From Acrocarpospora pleiomorpha (GTDB lineage: Bacteria; Actinomycetota; Actinomycetes; Streptosporangiales; Streptosporangiaceae): a stretch of DNA of 64,000 bases. The notes under the pieces are model-generated. The model searched no databases. It was given only the letters and a program-made list of their open reading frames with translations, and had not been told where the DNA came from. The stretch lies in assembly GCF_009687885.1 (NCBI RefSeq), contig NZ_BLAF01000059.1, positions 1-64,000 of the forward strand, given 5' to 3'. Positions 16,529-25,530 of this stretch are shown piece after piece. How positions within the stretch are numbered: position 1 is the stretch's first letter; every line of letters begins with the position of its first letter. The translations under genes and the position numbers were made by a program.

Positions 16529-18309
16529 GCCGGGTAGCGGCGCGGCGTGAACACGACATTCCCTTGCTCGCGGGGAACGATCCGCGTGGTCGAGGAGCCG
16601 ATGATCAGCAAACAGCGCATGTCGACGTCGGCGGGGTCGAGGTCGGCCAGGGTGGTCACGCGGACGTCTTCGCCGGGCGTACCCACGGAACGGCCGATGA
16701 TCACCGGCGTGTCGGGGGATCGGTGCTCCAGGAGCAGGTCGCGGGCCGCGGCGACCTGCCAGGTCCGGGTGCGAGACGCCGGGTTGTAGATGGCCAGCAC
16801 CAGATCCGCGCGGGCGGCCGCGCTGATCCGATCCGCCACCACATCCCAGGGTTTGAGCTGATCCGACAGGGAGAGGACGCAATAGTCGTGCCCGAGCGGC
16901 GCGCCCACCCGCGCCGCGACCGCGTGCGCCGCCGTGAGCCCCGGGACCACCCGGACGGGCACCCCCGCGAACCGGGCCTCGCACGACACCTCCAGAACCG
17001 CGCTCGCCATCGCGAAAACCCCGGGATCCCCTGACGAGACCACGGCGACCCGCGAACCGGACAACGCCAATTCCAGCGCGTGCGCGGCCCGTTCGGCCTC
17101 GACTCGGTTGTCGGTCGCATGCCGTTTCTGCCGCGGATTCACGGGGACCCGATCCAAATAGGGTCCGTACCCCACTAATTCATCGGCCGTCATCAGCGCG
17201 TCCCACGCTTCCGGTGTCAGCCACGGCCGACCGGCGGGCCCAAGCCCGACCACGGCCACCTCGCCCATTCCCGAAGCCGGAACAGTCCGCACCGGCACGA
17301 CCGCCGGATCATTCACCGGACTGGGCAGCAGCGCCAGCGAGAAATAGGGAACCGACGCCGGATCCACATCCGCCAGAGGCGCGATTCGTTCACCCGCCGC
17401 CGTGGCCCGCTCCACATACCAGGCATCGTCCAGTTTCCCCGCCGCCACGAAAGCGTCCCGCACCTTCTCGAAGGTACGGCCCAGCTTCAGAATCGCCACC
17501 GAATCAGCCGACCCGATGTGCGCCGCGAGCGTCTCCGCCGGAAGCGTCCCAGGCAGAACCGTCAAGGTCTCATCCCGCTCGACCAGCGGCCTCCCTAGGA
17601 CGGCCGCCGCCCCGCTCACCGAGGTGACCCCCGGCACGACCTCCGTCTCATACCGATGCGCCAGCCGTTTGTGCATATGCATGTACGACCCATAGAACAT
17701 CGGATCGCCCTCACACAACACGACCACATCCCGCCCCGCGTCCAAATGCTCCGCCAGTCGGATCGCACACGCGGCGTAGAAATCGTCGAGCGCGCCCTGA
17801 TACCCACCTGGATGATCGGTCGTCTCCGTGGTGACCGGATACACGAGCGCTTCTTCGACTTGGTCCCCACGTAAATATGGGGCAGCCACCGACCGCGCGA
17901 TACTTCGCCCATGGCGTGCGCTGTGATACGCGATCACCCCGGCCGCCCCGATGAGCCGCGCCGCTTTCACGGTCACCAACTCCGGATCCCCAGGCCCAAG
18001 CCCAACACCGTAAAGCCGCCCGCTCTTAACGGCCGGGTCAGGCGCGAGTTCTATATCGTAAAGCCGTCCGCTCTTAGCGGCTGAGTCAGGCGCGAGTCCT
18101 ACATCGTAAAGCTGCCCGGTCTTGACGACATCGTCAGGCTCGGGTCCGACGCCAGAACGCTGTCCGGTCTTGACGGTTGTCGGTTCAGGTTCGCTGGGCC
18201 CGAGTTCAACGCCGCGGGTCTTGACGGACTCTGTATCGCCGGAACGAGTGGGTGAATCCTCGGGGGTTTGTGCAGGCCGGGTCACGTCGTTCGCACCATC
18301 CTCGGTCAT
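16525..18309 (-). CDS. cobIJ: CobIJ fusion: precorrin-2 C20- and precorrin-3B C17-methyltransferase
   Basis: Two tetrapyrrole methylases in one 594-residue protein. Residues 1-95 are an unusual leader made largely of 16-residue repeats. The CobI domain starts near 96 (SGRLYGVGLGPGDPE) and has CEGDPMFYGSYMHMHKRL and EVVPGVTSVSGAAA. The CobJ domain starts near residue 345 (GEVAVVGLGPAGRPWLTPEA) with SSGDPGVFAMASAVLE and LAIYNPASRTR. The CobIJ fusion is normal in actinobacteria; the repeated leader is not. ATG 18309 overlaps the cobH stop by 4 bp and gives the whole repeat region. A later start near the CobI core is possible but has no evident site. Confidence 0.93.
   Translation of the reverse strand: MTEDGANDVTRPAQTPEDSPTRSGDTESVKTRGVELGPSEPEPTTVKTGQRSGVGPEPDDVVKTGQLYDVGLAPDSAAKSGRLYDIELAPDPAVKSGRLYGVGLGPGDPELVTVKAARLIGAAGVIAYHSARHGRSIARSVAAPYLRGDQVEEALVYPVTTETTDHPGGYQGALDDFYAACAIRLAEHLDAGRDVVVLCEGDPMFYGSYMHMHKRLAHRYETEVVPGVTSVSGAAAVLGRPLVERDETLTVLPGTLPAETLAAHIGSADSVAILKLGRTFEKVRDAFVAAGKLDDAWYVERATAAGERIAPLADVDPASVPYFSLALLPSPVNDPAVVPVRTVPASGMGEVAVVGLGPAGRPWLTPEAWDALMTADELVGYGPYLDRVPVNPRQKRHATDNRVEAERAAHALELALSGSRVAVVSSGDPGVFAMASAVLEVSCEARFAGVPVRVVPGLTAAHAVAARVGAPLGHDYCVLSLSDQLKPWDVVADRISAAARADLVLAIYNPASRTRTWQVAAARDLLLEHRSPDTPVIIGRSVGTPGEDVRVTTLADLDPADVDMRCLLIIGSSTTRIVPREQGNVVFTPRRYPA
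18004..18230 (-). repeat. 48-bp in-frame tandem repeats at cobIJ 5' end
   Basis: On the plus strand CGTAAAG recurs at 18009, 18057 and 18105, exactly 48 bp apart, with more diverged units beyond. Each encodes 16 residues of the type KSGRLYDVGLAPDPAV. The innermost unit is the genuine CobI start, so the leader looks like repeated duplication of that start. Confidence 0.88.
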
Positions 18310-18926
18310 TCTTCGTCGCTCGCGATCGCGTTGATCGCCGCAGCCGTCATGGCGCTGCCGCCTCTCCGTCCCCGTACCACCAGGAATTCCAGGTCGGCGC
18401 GTCCGGCGAGCGCGTCCTTCGACTCGGCCGCGCCGATGAAACCCACCGGAACTCCCAAGACCGCCGCGGGCCGCCCCGCGCCCTCGTCGATCATTTCCAG
18501 CAGCCGGAACAGGGCGGTCGGAGCGTTTCCGATGGCGACGACCGATCCTTCCAGCCGATCCCGCCACAACTCCAGAGCAGCCGCGCTCCTGGTCGTCCCC
18601 AGGCGTTCCGCCAGCTCGGGCACGCGCGGATCCCCCAGACTGCAAACCACATCATTTCCGGCAGGTAGCCGCTTGCGGGTAACCCCGGACGCCACCATCT
18701 GCGCGTCGCACAACACCGGAGCCCCGTCCCGCAACGCCGCCCCAGCCGCCGCGACCACCCCAGGTGACCAGGCCAGATCTCCCACCAGATCCACCATCCC
18801 GCAGGCGTGGATCATCCGGACCGCGACCCGCGCCACATCCTCCGGCAGCCCGCCCAACTCCGCTTCCGCGCGAATCGTGGCGAACGACCGCCGATAGATC
18901 TCCGCCCCGTCCCGGACGTAACTCAC
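18306..18926 (-). CDS. cobH: CobH, precorrin-8X methylmutase
   Basis: Cofactor-free enzyme of 206 residues that moves a methyl group from C11 to C12, giving hydrogenobyrinic acid. The catalytic His is His40 in MIHACGMVDL. Other family motifs are CDAQMVASGVTRKRLP, AIGNAPTALFRLLEMI, GVPVGFIGAAESK and RGRRGGSAMTAAAINA. GTG at 18926 overlaps the cobG stop. Confidence 0.95.
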   Translation of the reverse strand: MSYVRDGAEIYRRSFATIRAEAELGGLPEDVARVAVRMIHACGMVDLVGDLAWSPGVVAAAGAALRDGAPVLCDAQMVASGVTRKRLPAGNDVVCSLGDPRVPELAERLGTTRSAAALELWRDRLEGSVVAIGNAPTALFRLLEMIDEGAGRPAAVLGVPVGFIGAAESKDALAGRADLEFLVVRGRRGGSAMTAAAINAIASDEE

Positions 18927-20362
18927 CCGATCCTCCTGCTCCGCACATCCTCCACCACGGCGTGCAATTCCCCGTGAGTACGGCTGACGCCCTCGAAATC
19001 CACCCGATAACCCCCCGGAACCGCCACCACATCCACGACCTCACCCCGAGGCCGCCCGCAACGACGCTCGCACCCCGCCCAGTGCACAGGCCTTGACCCG
19101 CCCAGCGCCCCCACCGACGTCCGCGCGTCCGCCTGCACATCGGTCAGCGACTTCGCGCACCCCGGCCGTCCCGTACACGCCGTGACCACAACCCAGGGCG
19201 ACCGCGGATCAGTCACCAGCCCAACATTCCCCAGAGCGACCTCAGCCGACGCGGCGTTATTCGCCGACAACCCGGCCACGACAACCCCCCGCCGGGGCGT
19301 CAACCGCACGATCCCCTCCGGCCCCGCCACTTCGGCGAGCACCACGACCTGCGCCGCCGACAACCGCCCCAGCGGGACGACCGCTCCGATCGCGTACGTC
19401 CCGTCGCTCAACGCGATGACACCCACAGGCGAAAGCCCGTCTCCGCGTCGGCCATCGCTCCCTAGCGACGCAGTCTGGTCCGCCGCAAGCCGGGGGCTGC
19501 CCTGGGAAATGATCGGGGAGGGGGCGGGAGTGCTGCTGACCGGGTCGGCGCTCCGGGTGGAGACCGGGTCGGTGAGGACGGATGTGGTGAGCAGAGGGGA
19601 TAAACGGGCGGCTATCTGGGCTGGGCCGTCATGGAGTTCGGAGAGTCTCCAGGCCTCGCTGCTCTGGGCGGTTCGTTCGGTGAGGAAGGATTCCGCGGCG
19701 GTCAGCATGAGGTGGACGGTGGCGTCGATCGGGCAGCGGAGTCCGTGGTCTTCCCCGGCGAGAAGGATCCGCATGGAATCGGCGTCGGGAATAGCCGATA
19801 TATCGGCGTTTTGTGTGGCGACGTCTCCAGTGCCGTCGTCCAGCGCGAAGAGGAAGCGACCAGGAAGGGCGGCCAGGGGCGTACGGGAGCAGAGGCCTTT
19901 GTCCAGGGCGGTGACCAGCGGGCGGACGTCGAGGATGCCGCGCGGGCCGAGACCGGTCAGGGGGGAGGCGAGGATGTTGCGGACCCGTTCGTGGGTGGGG
20001 GATGGGAGCAGGCCCGCGGCGGCGATTCCGGCGGCGAAAGCGATGGGGTCGCGCAGGGCGCGGACCTGGACGTTCGCGCGGGACGTCAGCTCGATGAAAC
20101 CGTCGCCGAGGCCCGCGGTCAGGGCGCGGAGCGCGGCGAGGGAGAGTTCGCCGCCGGGGACGCGTACGCGGGCCAGCGGGCCATCGGCCGCCTGGTGAAG
20201 CTGCAGGGCTCCAGGGCAGGCGTCAGGTCCCGTTCGGATGGGATCTGGCACGCTTCGCGTTGAAATCCCACTATGTCCGGCAATGGCCACGTCCTGGATC
20301 GTAGAGCTTGTCCGAGAGCTTTGCTCCGCGGGGGTGCTCCTGTCCGGTAAGCCCGTTGCCAT
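18923..20362 (-). CDS. cobG: CobG-like precorrin-3B synthase
   Basis: Nitrite/sulfite-reductase-type Fe-S protein of about 479 residues that in the aerobic route hydroxylates precorrin-3A with O2. The N-terminal half has CPGALQLHQAADGPLARVR and IELTSRANVQVRAL; the C-terminal half has a second ferredoxin-like repeat. The 4Fe-4S ligands lie in TACTGRPGCAKS and WAGCERRCGRP. A Ser/Pro-rich linker (about residues 255-310) separates the halves. The first 37 residues are unlike the family, so GTG at 20251 may be the real start. I see no B12 riboswitch upstream. First gene of the minus-strand arm. Confidence 0.88.
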   Translation of the reverse strand: MATGLPDRSTPAEQSSRTSSTIQDVAIAGHSGISTRSVPDPIRTGPDACPGALQLHQAADGPLARVRVPGGELSLAALRALTAGLGDGFIELTSRANVQVRALRDPIAFAAGIAAAGLLPSPTHERVRNILASPLTGLGPRGILDVRPLVTALDKGLCSRTPLAALPGRFLFALDDGTGDVATQNADISAIPDADSMRILLAGEDHGLRCPIDATVHLMLTAAESFLTERTAQSSEAWRLSELHDGPAQIAARLSPLLTTSVLTDPVSTRSADPVSSTPAPSPIISQGSPRLAADQTASLGSDGRRGDGLSPVGVIALSDGTYAIGAVVPLGRLSAAQVVVLAEVAGPEGIVRLTPRRGVVVAGLSANNAASAEVALGNVGLVTDPRSPWVVVTACTGRPGCAKSLTDVQADARTSVGALGGSRPVHWAGCERRCGRPRGEVVDVVAVPGGYRVDFEGVSRTHGELHAVVEDVRSRRIG

Positions 20363-20497
20363 CCTGCGACTGCCCGTCCCTTCGAGTCGCCACGACGGCT
20401 ACCAGGCCGAGGCATACGGCGCCGACGGTGATGTCCGGTGAGTCATAGTGATGCGCCGTGCCCGTGGGGGAGTTCGAACTGAACGGATGGGGTGCCG

Positions 20498-22222
20498 TCA
20501 ACCATGCCAAGCCGAACCGAGGGAACGCGGGTCGCCGCGCCGAGGTTCGGCGAGGTGCTGTCGCCAGTCTCCGGCGTGCGAAATGTCCGTGGCGGCCGTG
20601 AGCGCCACCGGTTCGCAGACGAATCCGAGAATGCTCCGCCCGTCGGAGAGATCGACCCGGCCGATGGCCATCGGCTGGACGAGGTCGTCCAGGAAGTCGG
20701 CGAGGCCGGCCACCGGCACGAGCCACTCCTCGCCGCCGATGGCGCACCCTTCGGCGTCCGTTCGCACGAGCCCGGGTTTCGGTGGATCGGTGGGCAGTTC
20801 GTAGAACCGGTAGCGCGGTGCCGTGGTGATTGGGCGGAGCATCCGGGCTCGGCAACGCGTGAGCTGGTGGGAGAGGGGTTGGCCGGTCATGTGGGCGCCG
20901 AACACGGCGAGTGACACGCCTGGCGGAAGCCACGGGTCGGCGACGTCCTCGGAGCGGATCATGGCAGCCAGGTCGAGCAGGGCGCGGTCGGAGAAGGCCG
21001 GTCCGACAAGGGTGACGCCGACCGGGGGTGCCCCGGGTATCGCGACCGCGGCCAGGTCGAGAAGGTTCACGAAGTTCGTGTACGTGCCCACCCATGCGTT
21101 TTTCCCGACAGGGTTGTCGAGTACCTCCGCGATCGTCGGGTGTCCGGGTGCCGTGGGGAGGAGCAGGGCATCGATGCGTTCCCAGAGAGGGCGGAGCCGG
21201 CAGCGCTGTGCGCGGAGCGTCTGCTGGTCTCGTACGAGGTCGGTCGCCAGGGTCGTCGCACCGTTCCCGACGATCTGCTTCACGACGCGATCCACCGTCT
21301 CGGGCCCGGCGTCGAGGAGGTGACCGAATGCGGCGGTCCGCTCCGCGACCAGGGCGCCGCCGTACAGCAGCCGGGCGGTGGCGAGCAGCGGTTCGACGTC
21401 GACCTCGATGATCGAAAGGCCACGGTCGCGAAGCTCGCCGACCGTGGCGTCGAAGGCGTCGCGCCACTCGGGTGACATCGCGTCCAACGCCGACCCGCCG
21501 GGGATGCCGATCCGTCCGATGGCGGGCCCGGCGAGGGGAGCGGTAGCCGGCCACGCGCGGCTCGCCGGATCCTCGGGGTCCTCGGCCGCGATGACCGCCA
21601 GCATCCGTTCGGCGGTGGCGAGGTCGCGGGAGAAGACGGTGACGGCGTCGTAGCTTGGCGAGGCGGGAACCACCCCGCGTGCCGACACGAGGCCGAGAGT
21701 CGGTTTCACCCCGATGATCCCGTTGAAGGCGGCAGGCACCCGTCCGCTGCCGGCGGTGTCGGTCCCCAGCGCGGCGTCGACGATGCCGAGGGCGACGGCG
21801 ACGGCCGATCCGGAACTGGACCCCCCGGAGACCAGTTGCGGGTCGTGCGCCGCGCGAACCGGGCCGTACGGGCTGCGTACCCCGACGAGGCCGGTGGCGA
21901 ACTGGTCGAGGTTCGTCTTGCCCAGCACGAGGGCGCCGGCCAGCCGGAGCCGGCGCACCGCGTAGGCGTCACGTTCCGGATGATAGGCGGCACCCGGGGA
22001 GGCGGCCGTCGTCGGCATTCCGGCGACGTCGATGTTGTCCTTGACCGCGATGAACGTTCCGGCCAGCGGCAGATGCTCACCGGCGGCGACTCTGCGGTCG
22101 ATCTCGACGGCTTGGGCGCGAAGCGCGTCGTGATCCTCCAGGTGGATCCACACCTCGGGCCGGTCGGCCCGCTCCAGCCGGCGCAGCGCGGCCTGGAGAC
22201 GATCGAGTGCGGCCTGTGTCAT
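20498..22222 (-). CDS. Allophanate hydrolase-type amidase (AtzF/DUR1,2-like)
   Basis: Amidase-signature enzyme of 574 residues. The catalytic Lys is Lys61 (AVKDNIDV), cis-Ser about 136 (GGSSSGS) and nucleophile Ser159 (DTAGSGR). The ~120-residue C-terminal domain (ITTAPRYRFYELPTDPPKPG...IGGEEWLVP) is the extra domain of allophanate hydrolases, which split allophanate to ammonia and CO2. No urea carboxylase or biuret hydrolase is nearby, so the substrate here may differ. It is the last gene of an operon with an amidase and a sugar-type ABC transporter, and overlaps the amidase stop by 1 bp. Confidence 0.85.
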   Translation of the reverse strand: MTQAALDRLQAALRRLERADRPEVWIHLEDHDALRAQAVEIDRRVAAGEHLPLAGTFIAVKDNIDVAGMPTTAASPGAAYHPERDAYAVRRLRLAGALVLGKTNLDQFATGLVGVRSPYGPVRAAHDPQLVSGGSSSGSAVAVALGIVDAALGTDTAGSGRVPAAFNGIIGVKPTLGLVSARGVVPASPSYDAVTVFSRDLATAERMLAVIAAEDPEDPASRAWPATAPLAGPAIGRIGIPGGSALDAMSPEWRDAFDATVGELRDRGLSIIEVDVEPLLATARLLYGGALVAERTAAFGHLLDAGPETVDRVVKQIVGNGATTLATDLVRDQQTLRAQRCRLRPLWERIDALLLPTAPGHPTIAEVLDNPVGKNAWVGTYTNFVNLLDLAAVAIPGAPPVGVTLVGPAFSDRALLDLAAMIRSEDVADPWLPPGVSLAVFGAHMTGQPLSHQLTRCRARMLRPITTAPRYRFYELPTDPPKPGLVRTDAEGCAIGGEEWLVPVAGLADFLDDLVQPMAIGRVDLSDGRSILGFVCEPVALTAATDISHAGDWRQHLAEPRRGDPRSLGSAWHG

Positions 22223-23640
22223 CAGATGTCCCTAGGGCGCAGCTGGGTGAACCCAGTGCCGGCCTCGATCGCGGCGCCGTAGGCCAGCAGCGACGCTTCG
22301 GCGCGCATGCGTCCGACGAGCTGGAGCCCGAAGGGCATGCCGGAGGCCGTGAACCCGCCTGGCGTGACCAGGGCCGGGTGGCCGGTCATCGTGATGCGGT
22401 TGGCCATCCGCTGCCAGCGGAAGTAGCGGTCGAACTTCACACCGTCGATCTCCTCGACCCATTCCACGTCCGCCGGAGGTGCGGTCACCGGGGTCGCCGG
22501 CGTGACGAACAGCTCGTAGTCGCGCAGGAGCCGGGCGGTGCGGCGGTAGATCTCGGTCCGCAGGGCGAACCCGTGCGCGATCTCCTTGGCGCTGTAGGCA
22601 CCGCCCTGCTGGACATTGCGCACGAAGTCGGGCCGATAGCGCTCAGGGGTCGCCTCGACGCCAGGCCAGCCGAAGGAGAAGAACCCGAACATCTCGACGA
22701 TCTCCCATGCCTCGTCGGCGTCGGAGAAGTCGATCTCCACATCCTCGATGACCGCGCCGAGCGCCTCGAGCCGCGTACGGGCCAGCGCGTAGGCGGCCCG
22801 GACCTCCGGGTCGACGGGGAGCCCGTCCGCGTCCTTGCTCCACCCGATGCGGACGCCGTCGAGACGCGCTGGGGACAGGGCGGCGAAGACCTCGGGAGCG
22901 TCCTCGATCGAGAGCGGGGCGGCGATGTCCGGGCCGGCGATCGCGGCGAGCATGAGCCCGGCGTCGAGGGAGTTGCGGGCCATCGGGCCGAGGACGCTGT
23001 GCGGGGACCATCCGCTGCCGGGAGCGTCCGCGGGCACCCGCCCCGCGGTCGTGCGCAGCCCGACGGTGTTGCAGAAGGACGAGGGGTAGCGCAGGCTTCC
23101 GCCACTGTCCGAGCCGTCCGCGACCGGGAGCATGCCCGCGGCGAGGGCGGCCGCGGCGCCGCTGGACCCCCCGCCGTGGGTCGCCAGGTTCCAGGGATTG
23201 CGGGTGACGCCGTAGACCGGGTTGAAGGTGAGCGTGCCGACGCCGTGCTCGGGGGTGTTGGTCTTGCCGATGACGATGGCGCCGGCCTCGCGCAGCCGGG
23301 TCACGAGAAGGCTGTCCCGGGTCGAGGGCGCGGCGTCCGCGAACGCCGCGGAGCCGTAGGTGGTGGGGAGGCCGCGAACGTCGAGCAGGTCCTTGACCGC
23401 GGTAGGCAGTCCGTGCAGGACGCCGAGCTCATCGCCACGGGCAACCGCCGAATCGGCCTCGCGTGCCGCGGCGAGCGCCGCGGAGGCGGGGATCGGGGCC
23501 ACGATCGAGTTCACCTTCGGGTTGACCTCTTCGATCCGGTCGAGGTGGGCCCGCATCACCTCGACGGCGGAGAGCTCGCGCCGGCGGATCGCGGCGGCCA
23601 GGTCGGTGGCGTTCCAGTAGTGGAGCGGCTGCTCGGACAT
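22222..23640 (-). CDS. Amidase-signature family amidase
   Basis: Serine amidase of 472 residues with the Ser-Ser-Lys triad: Lys in AVKDLLDV, cis-Ser in GGGSSGAAAA and nucleophile Ser in DGSDSGGSLRYP. It hydrolyses a C-N amide bond; substrate unknown. It lies between the ABC transporter and the allophanate hydrolase and probably acts on the imported compound before the second enzyme. Starts 2 nt after the permease stop. Confidence 0.88.
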   Translation of the reverse strand: MSEQPLHYWNATDLAAAIRRRELSAVEVMRAHLDRIEEVNPKVNSIVAPIPASAALAAAREADSAVARGDELGVLHGLPTAVKDLLDVRGLPTTYGSAAFADAAPSTRDSLLVTRLREAGAIVIGKTNTPEHGVGTLTFNPVYGVTRNPWNLATHGGGSSGAAAALAAGMLPVADGSDSGGSLRYPSSFCNTVGLRTTAGRVPADAPGSGWSPHSVLGPMARNSLDAGLMLAAIAGPDIAAPLSIEDAPEVFAALSPARLDGVRIGWSKDADGLPVDPEVRAAYALARTRLEALGAVIEDVEIDFSDADEAWEIVEMFGFFSFGWPGVEATPERYRPDFVRNVQQGGAYSAKEIAHGFALRTEIYRRTARLLRDYELFVTPATPVTAPPADVEWVEEIDGVKFDRYFRWQRMANRITMTGHPALVTPGGFTASGMPFGLQLVGRMRAEASLLAYGAAIEAGTGFTQLRPRDI

Positions 23641-23642
23641 CG

Positions 23643-24509
23643 CTAGTGGATTCCCTTCATGATGCCCGACACCATGTAGCGGTTGAGGGCGATGGCGACG
23701 AGGACGACGGGGAGCGTGGCGATCTGCGCGAAAGCTCCCATCTGGCCGATGCTGATGTCGACACTGCCGACGGTGGCGAGCATGCCCACCGGGAGCGTCG
23801 CCGTCCCCGGGTTGGTAAGCAGCAGCGCGAAGAGGAAGTCATTCCAGGAGAAGAGAAACACGGTCAGCGCACTGGAGATGACGCCGCCGCGGGCCAGCGG
23901 GAGCGAGATCCGCCAGAAGGTGCCGAAGCGACCGCAGCCGTCAAGGCCGGCGGCGGACTCCACGACCGGGGGAATGGCCCGGAACGTGGTCCACATCGTC
24001 CAGACGACGAACCCGACGTTCAGCGCGGCGCTGATGATGATCAGCGCGGCCTGCGTCCCGAGTAGCCCGATGTCGCGCATGAGGAGATAGAAGGGGATGA
24101 GCGCGGCGACCGGAGGGACCATCCGCAGGAAGAGGAACACGTAGGCGACGGACGGTGTGAGGCGAGACTCCGACCGGGCGAGCGCGTAGCCGGCGGGCAC
24201 CCCGAGAAGGAGCGCGACGAGGGTGGTGCCGGACGCCACCAGGAGGCTGTTGAAGAGAAGCTTCCCGGGTTGGAACAGGGAGAAGATGCCGTGGAAGTTG
24301 TCGAGACTGGGGGCGAAGAAGGGATTGAGAGGATCCGCGGAGTAGATCTGCACCCGGGTCTTGAACGCGGTTGCCAGAAGCCACAGGACGGGAGCGAGAA
24401 AGAGCAGCAGCAGGGTCAGCACCGCGGTGCGGCGCAGAACCGACACGATCCTCCTGCGGCGGCTGCGGCTGACCGCCGCGCGGTGGCGAGGCACGGTCAC
24501 GACGGTCAT
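23643..24509 (-). CDS. Sugar ABC transporter permease, MalG type
   Basis: Inner membrane permease of 288 residues with about six helices. The EAA loop reads ESAAGLDGCGRFGTFWRISLPL, which contacts an ATPase. The C-terminus (MVSGIMKGIH) is typical of MalG-like carbohydrate permeases. It pairs with the MalF-type permease upstream (1-nt spacing) and the lipoprotein. No ATPase gene is in the operon, so a shared MsmK-type ATPase elsewhere is expected. Confidence 0.92.
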   Translation of the reverse strand: MTVVTVPRHRAAVSRSRRRRIVSVLRRTAVLTLLLLFLAPVLWLLATAFKTRVQIYSADPLNPFFAPSLDNFHGIFSLFQPGKLLFNSLLVASGTTLVALLLGVPAGYALARSESRLTPSVAYVFLFLRMVPPVAALIPFYLLMRDIGLLGTQAALIIISAALNVGFVVWTMWTTFRAIPPVVESAAGLDGCGRFGTFWRISLPLARGGVISSALTVFLFSWNDFLFALLLTNPGTATLPVGMLATVGSVDISIGQMGAFAQIATLPVVLVAIALNRYMVSGIMKGIH

Positions 24510-24510
24510 G

Positions 24511-25473
24511 TCACTGTCCTTCGTACTTGCGGTTCAGCCGGCTCAGCGAGGCGATGTAGATCACCGCGAAGACCGAGATGATCACGAGCAGGATGTTGCT
24601 GATCGCCGCGGCGTAGCCGACGTTGAAGAACTTCAAGCCCTCGGTGAACGCCAGGAAGTTGAGCGTGGTGGTGGCGTCCCCCGGCCCGCCGCCCGTGATC
24701 GCGTAGATCGAGTCGAACACCTTGAAGGCGTCGATGGTGCGGATGATGACGGCGATGAAGATGTAGCTGGACAGCAGCGGCAGCACCATCGAGAACAGGC
24801 GACGCCAGTAGCCCGCCCCGTCGAGGGAGGCGGCTTCGGTTACCTCATCGGGGAACGAGCGGAGGCCGGCCAGCAGCGTCAGCGCTATGAGCGGTGTCCA
24901 CTGCCAGATGTCGACGAGGATCAGCGCCGACATCGCCGTGGCCGGTGAGGCGACGATGCTCTCGGTGCTCCCTCCGGTCAACGTGTTGATGATCGTGCCG
25001 AGCGGTCCGTAGCTCGTCGAGTAGAGGTTCTTGAACACGAGCGCGGCGACCAGTGGCGTGAAGGCCACCGGAACGAGCAGCAGCGCGGTGACGGTCTTGT
25101 TGAATCTGGTGTCACGCCAGAGCATGAGCGCGAGCGCGAGACCGAGTGCGAGTTCGACGGCGACGGCGACGGTGGCGAAGACGACCGTGTTCACGATCGC
25201 GCGCCGGCCCTGGTCGCTTCCGATGAACGTCACGTAGTTGTCGAACCCGACGAACGTCGGCTCGCGGGTTCCGCGGGTGAGGTTGTAGTCGAAGAAACTC
25301 AGGTGAACGGCCGAGACGAGGGGATACACGCAGACCAGGGCCGCGTAGACCACCGCGGGTGCGACCATGAACAGGAGGAAGCGGGAGCGCTGGCGGCGAG
25401 CCCGGGTCCTGGCCCGCGCGGGGCGCATGCCGACGCTGGGGCTGTGAGTGCCCCGCACCTCGGTAGTTGTCAT
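24511..25473 (-). CDS. Sugar ABC transporter permease, MalF type
   Basis: Permease of 320 residues with six or so membrane helices, starting after a basic leader (RARTRARRQRSR). The EAA loop reads TEAASLDGAGYWRRLFSMVLP. ATG 25473 is chosen because AAGGA lies 8 nt upstream; the frame is open to 25521. Partner of the downstream MalG-type permease. Confidence 0.92.
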   Translation of the reverse strand: MTTTEVRGTHSPSVGMRPARARTRARRQRSRFLLFMVAPAVVYAALVCVYPLVSAVHLSFFDYNLTRGTREPTFVGFDNYVTFIGSDQGRRAIVNTVVFATVAVAVELALGLALALMLWRDTRFNKTVTALLLVPVAFTPLVAALVFKNLYSTSYGPLGTIINTLTGGSTESIVASPATAMSALILVDIWQWTPLIALTLLAGLRSFPDEVTEAASLDGAGYWRRLFSMVLPLLSSYIFIAVIIRTIDAFKVFDSIYAITGGGPGDATTTLNFLAFTEGLKFFNVGYAAAISNILLVIISVFAVIYIASLSRLNRKYEGQ

Positions 25474-25530
25474 CGTGGTCCTTACCATCCAGGGGGTGGG
25501 CGCCGGTGCGTGCGCGCCCACCCTGTCGAA

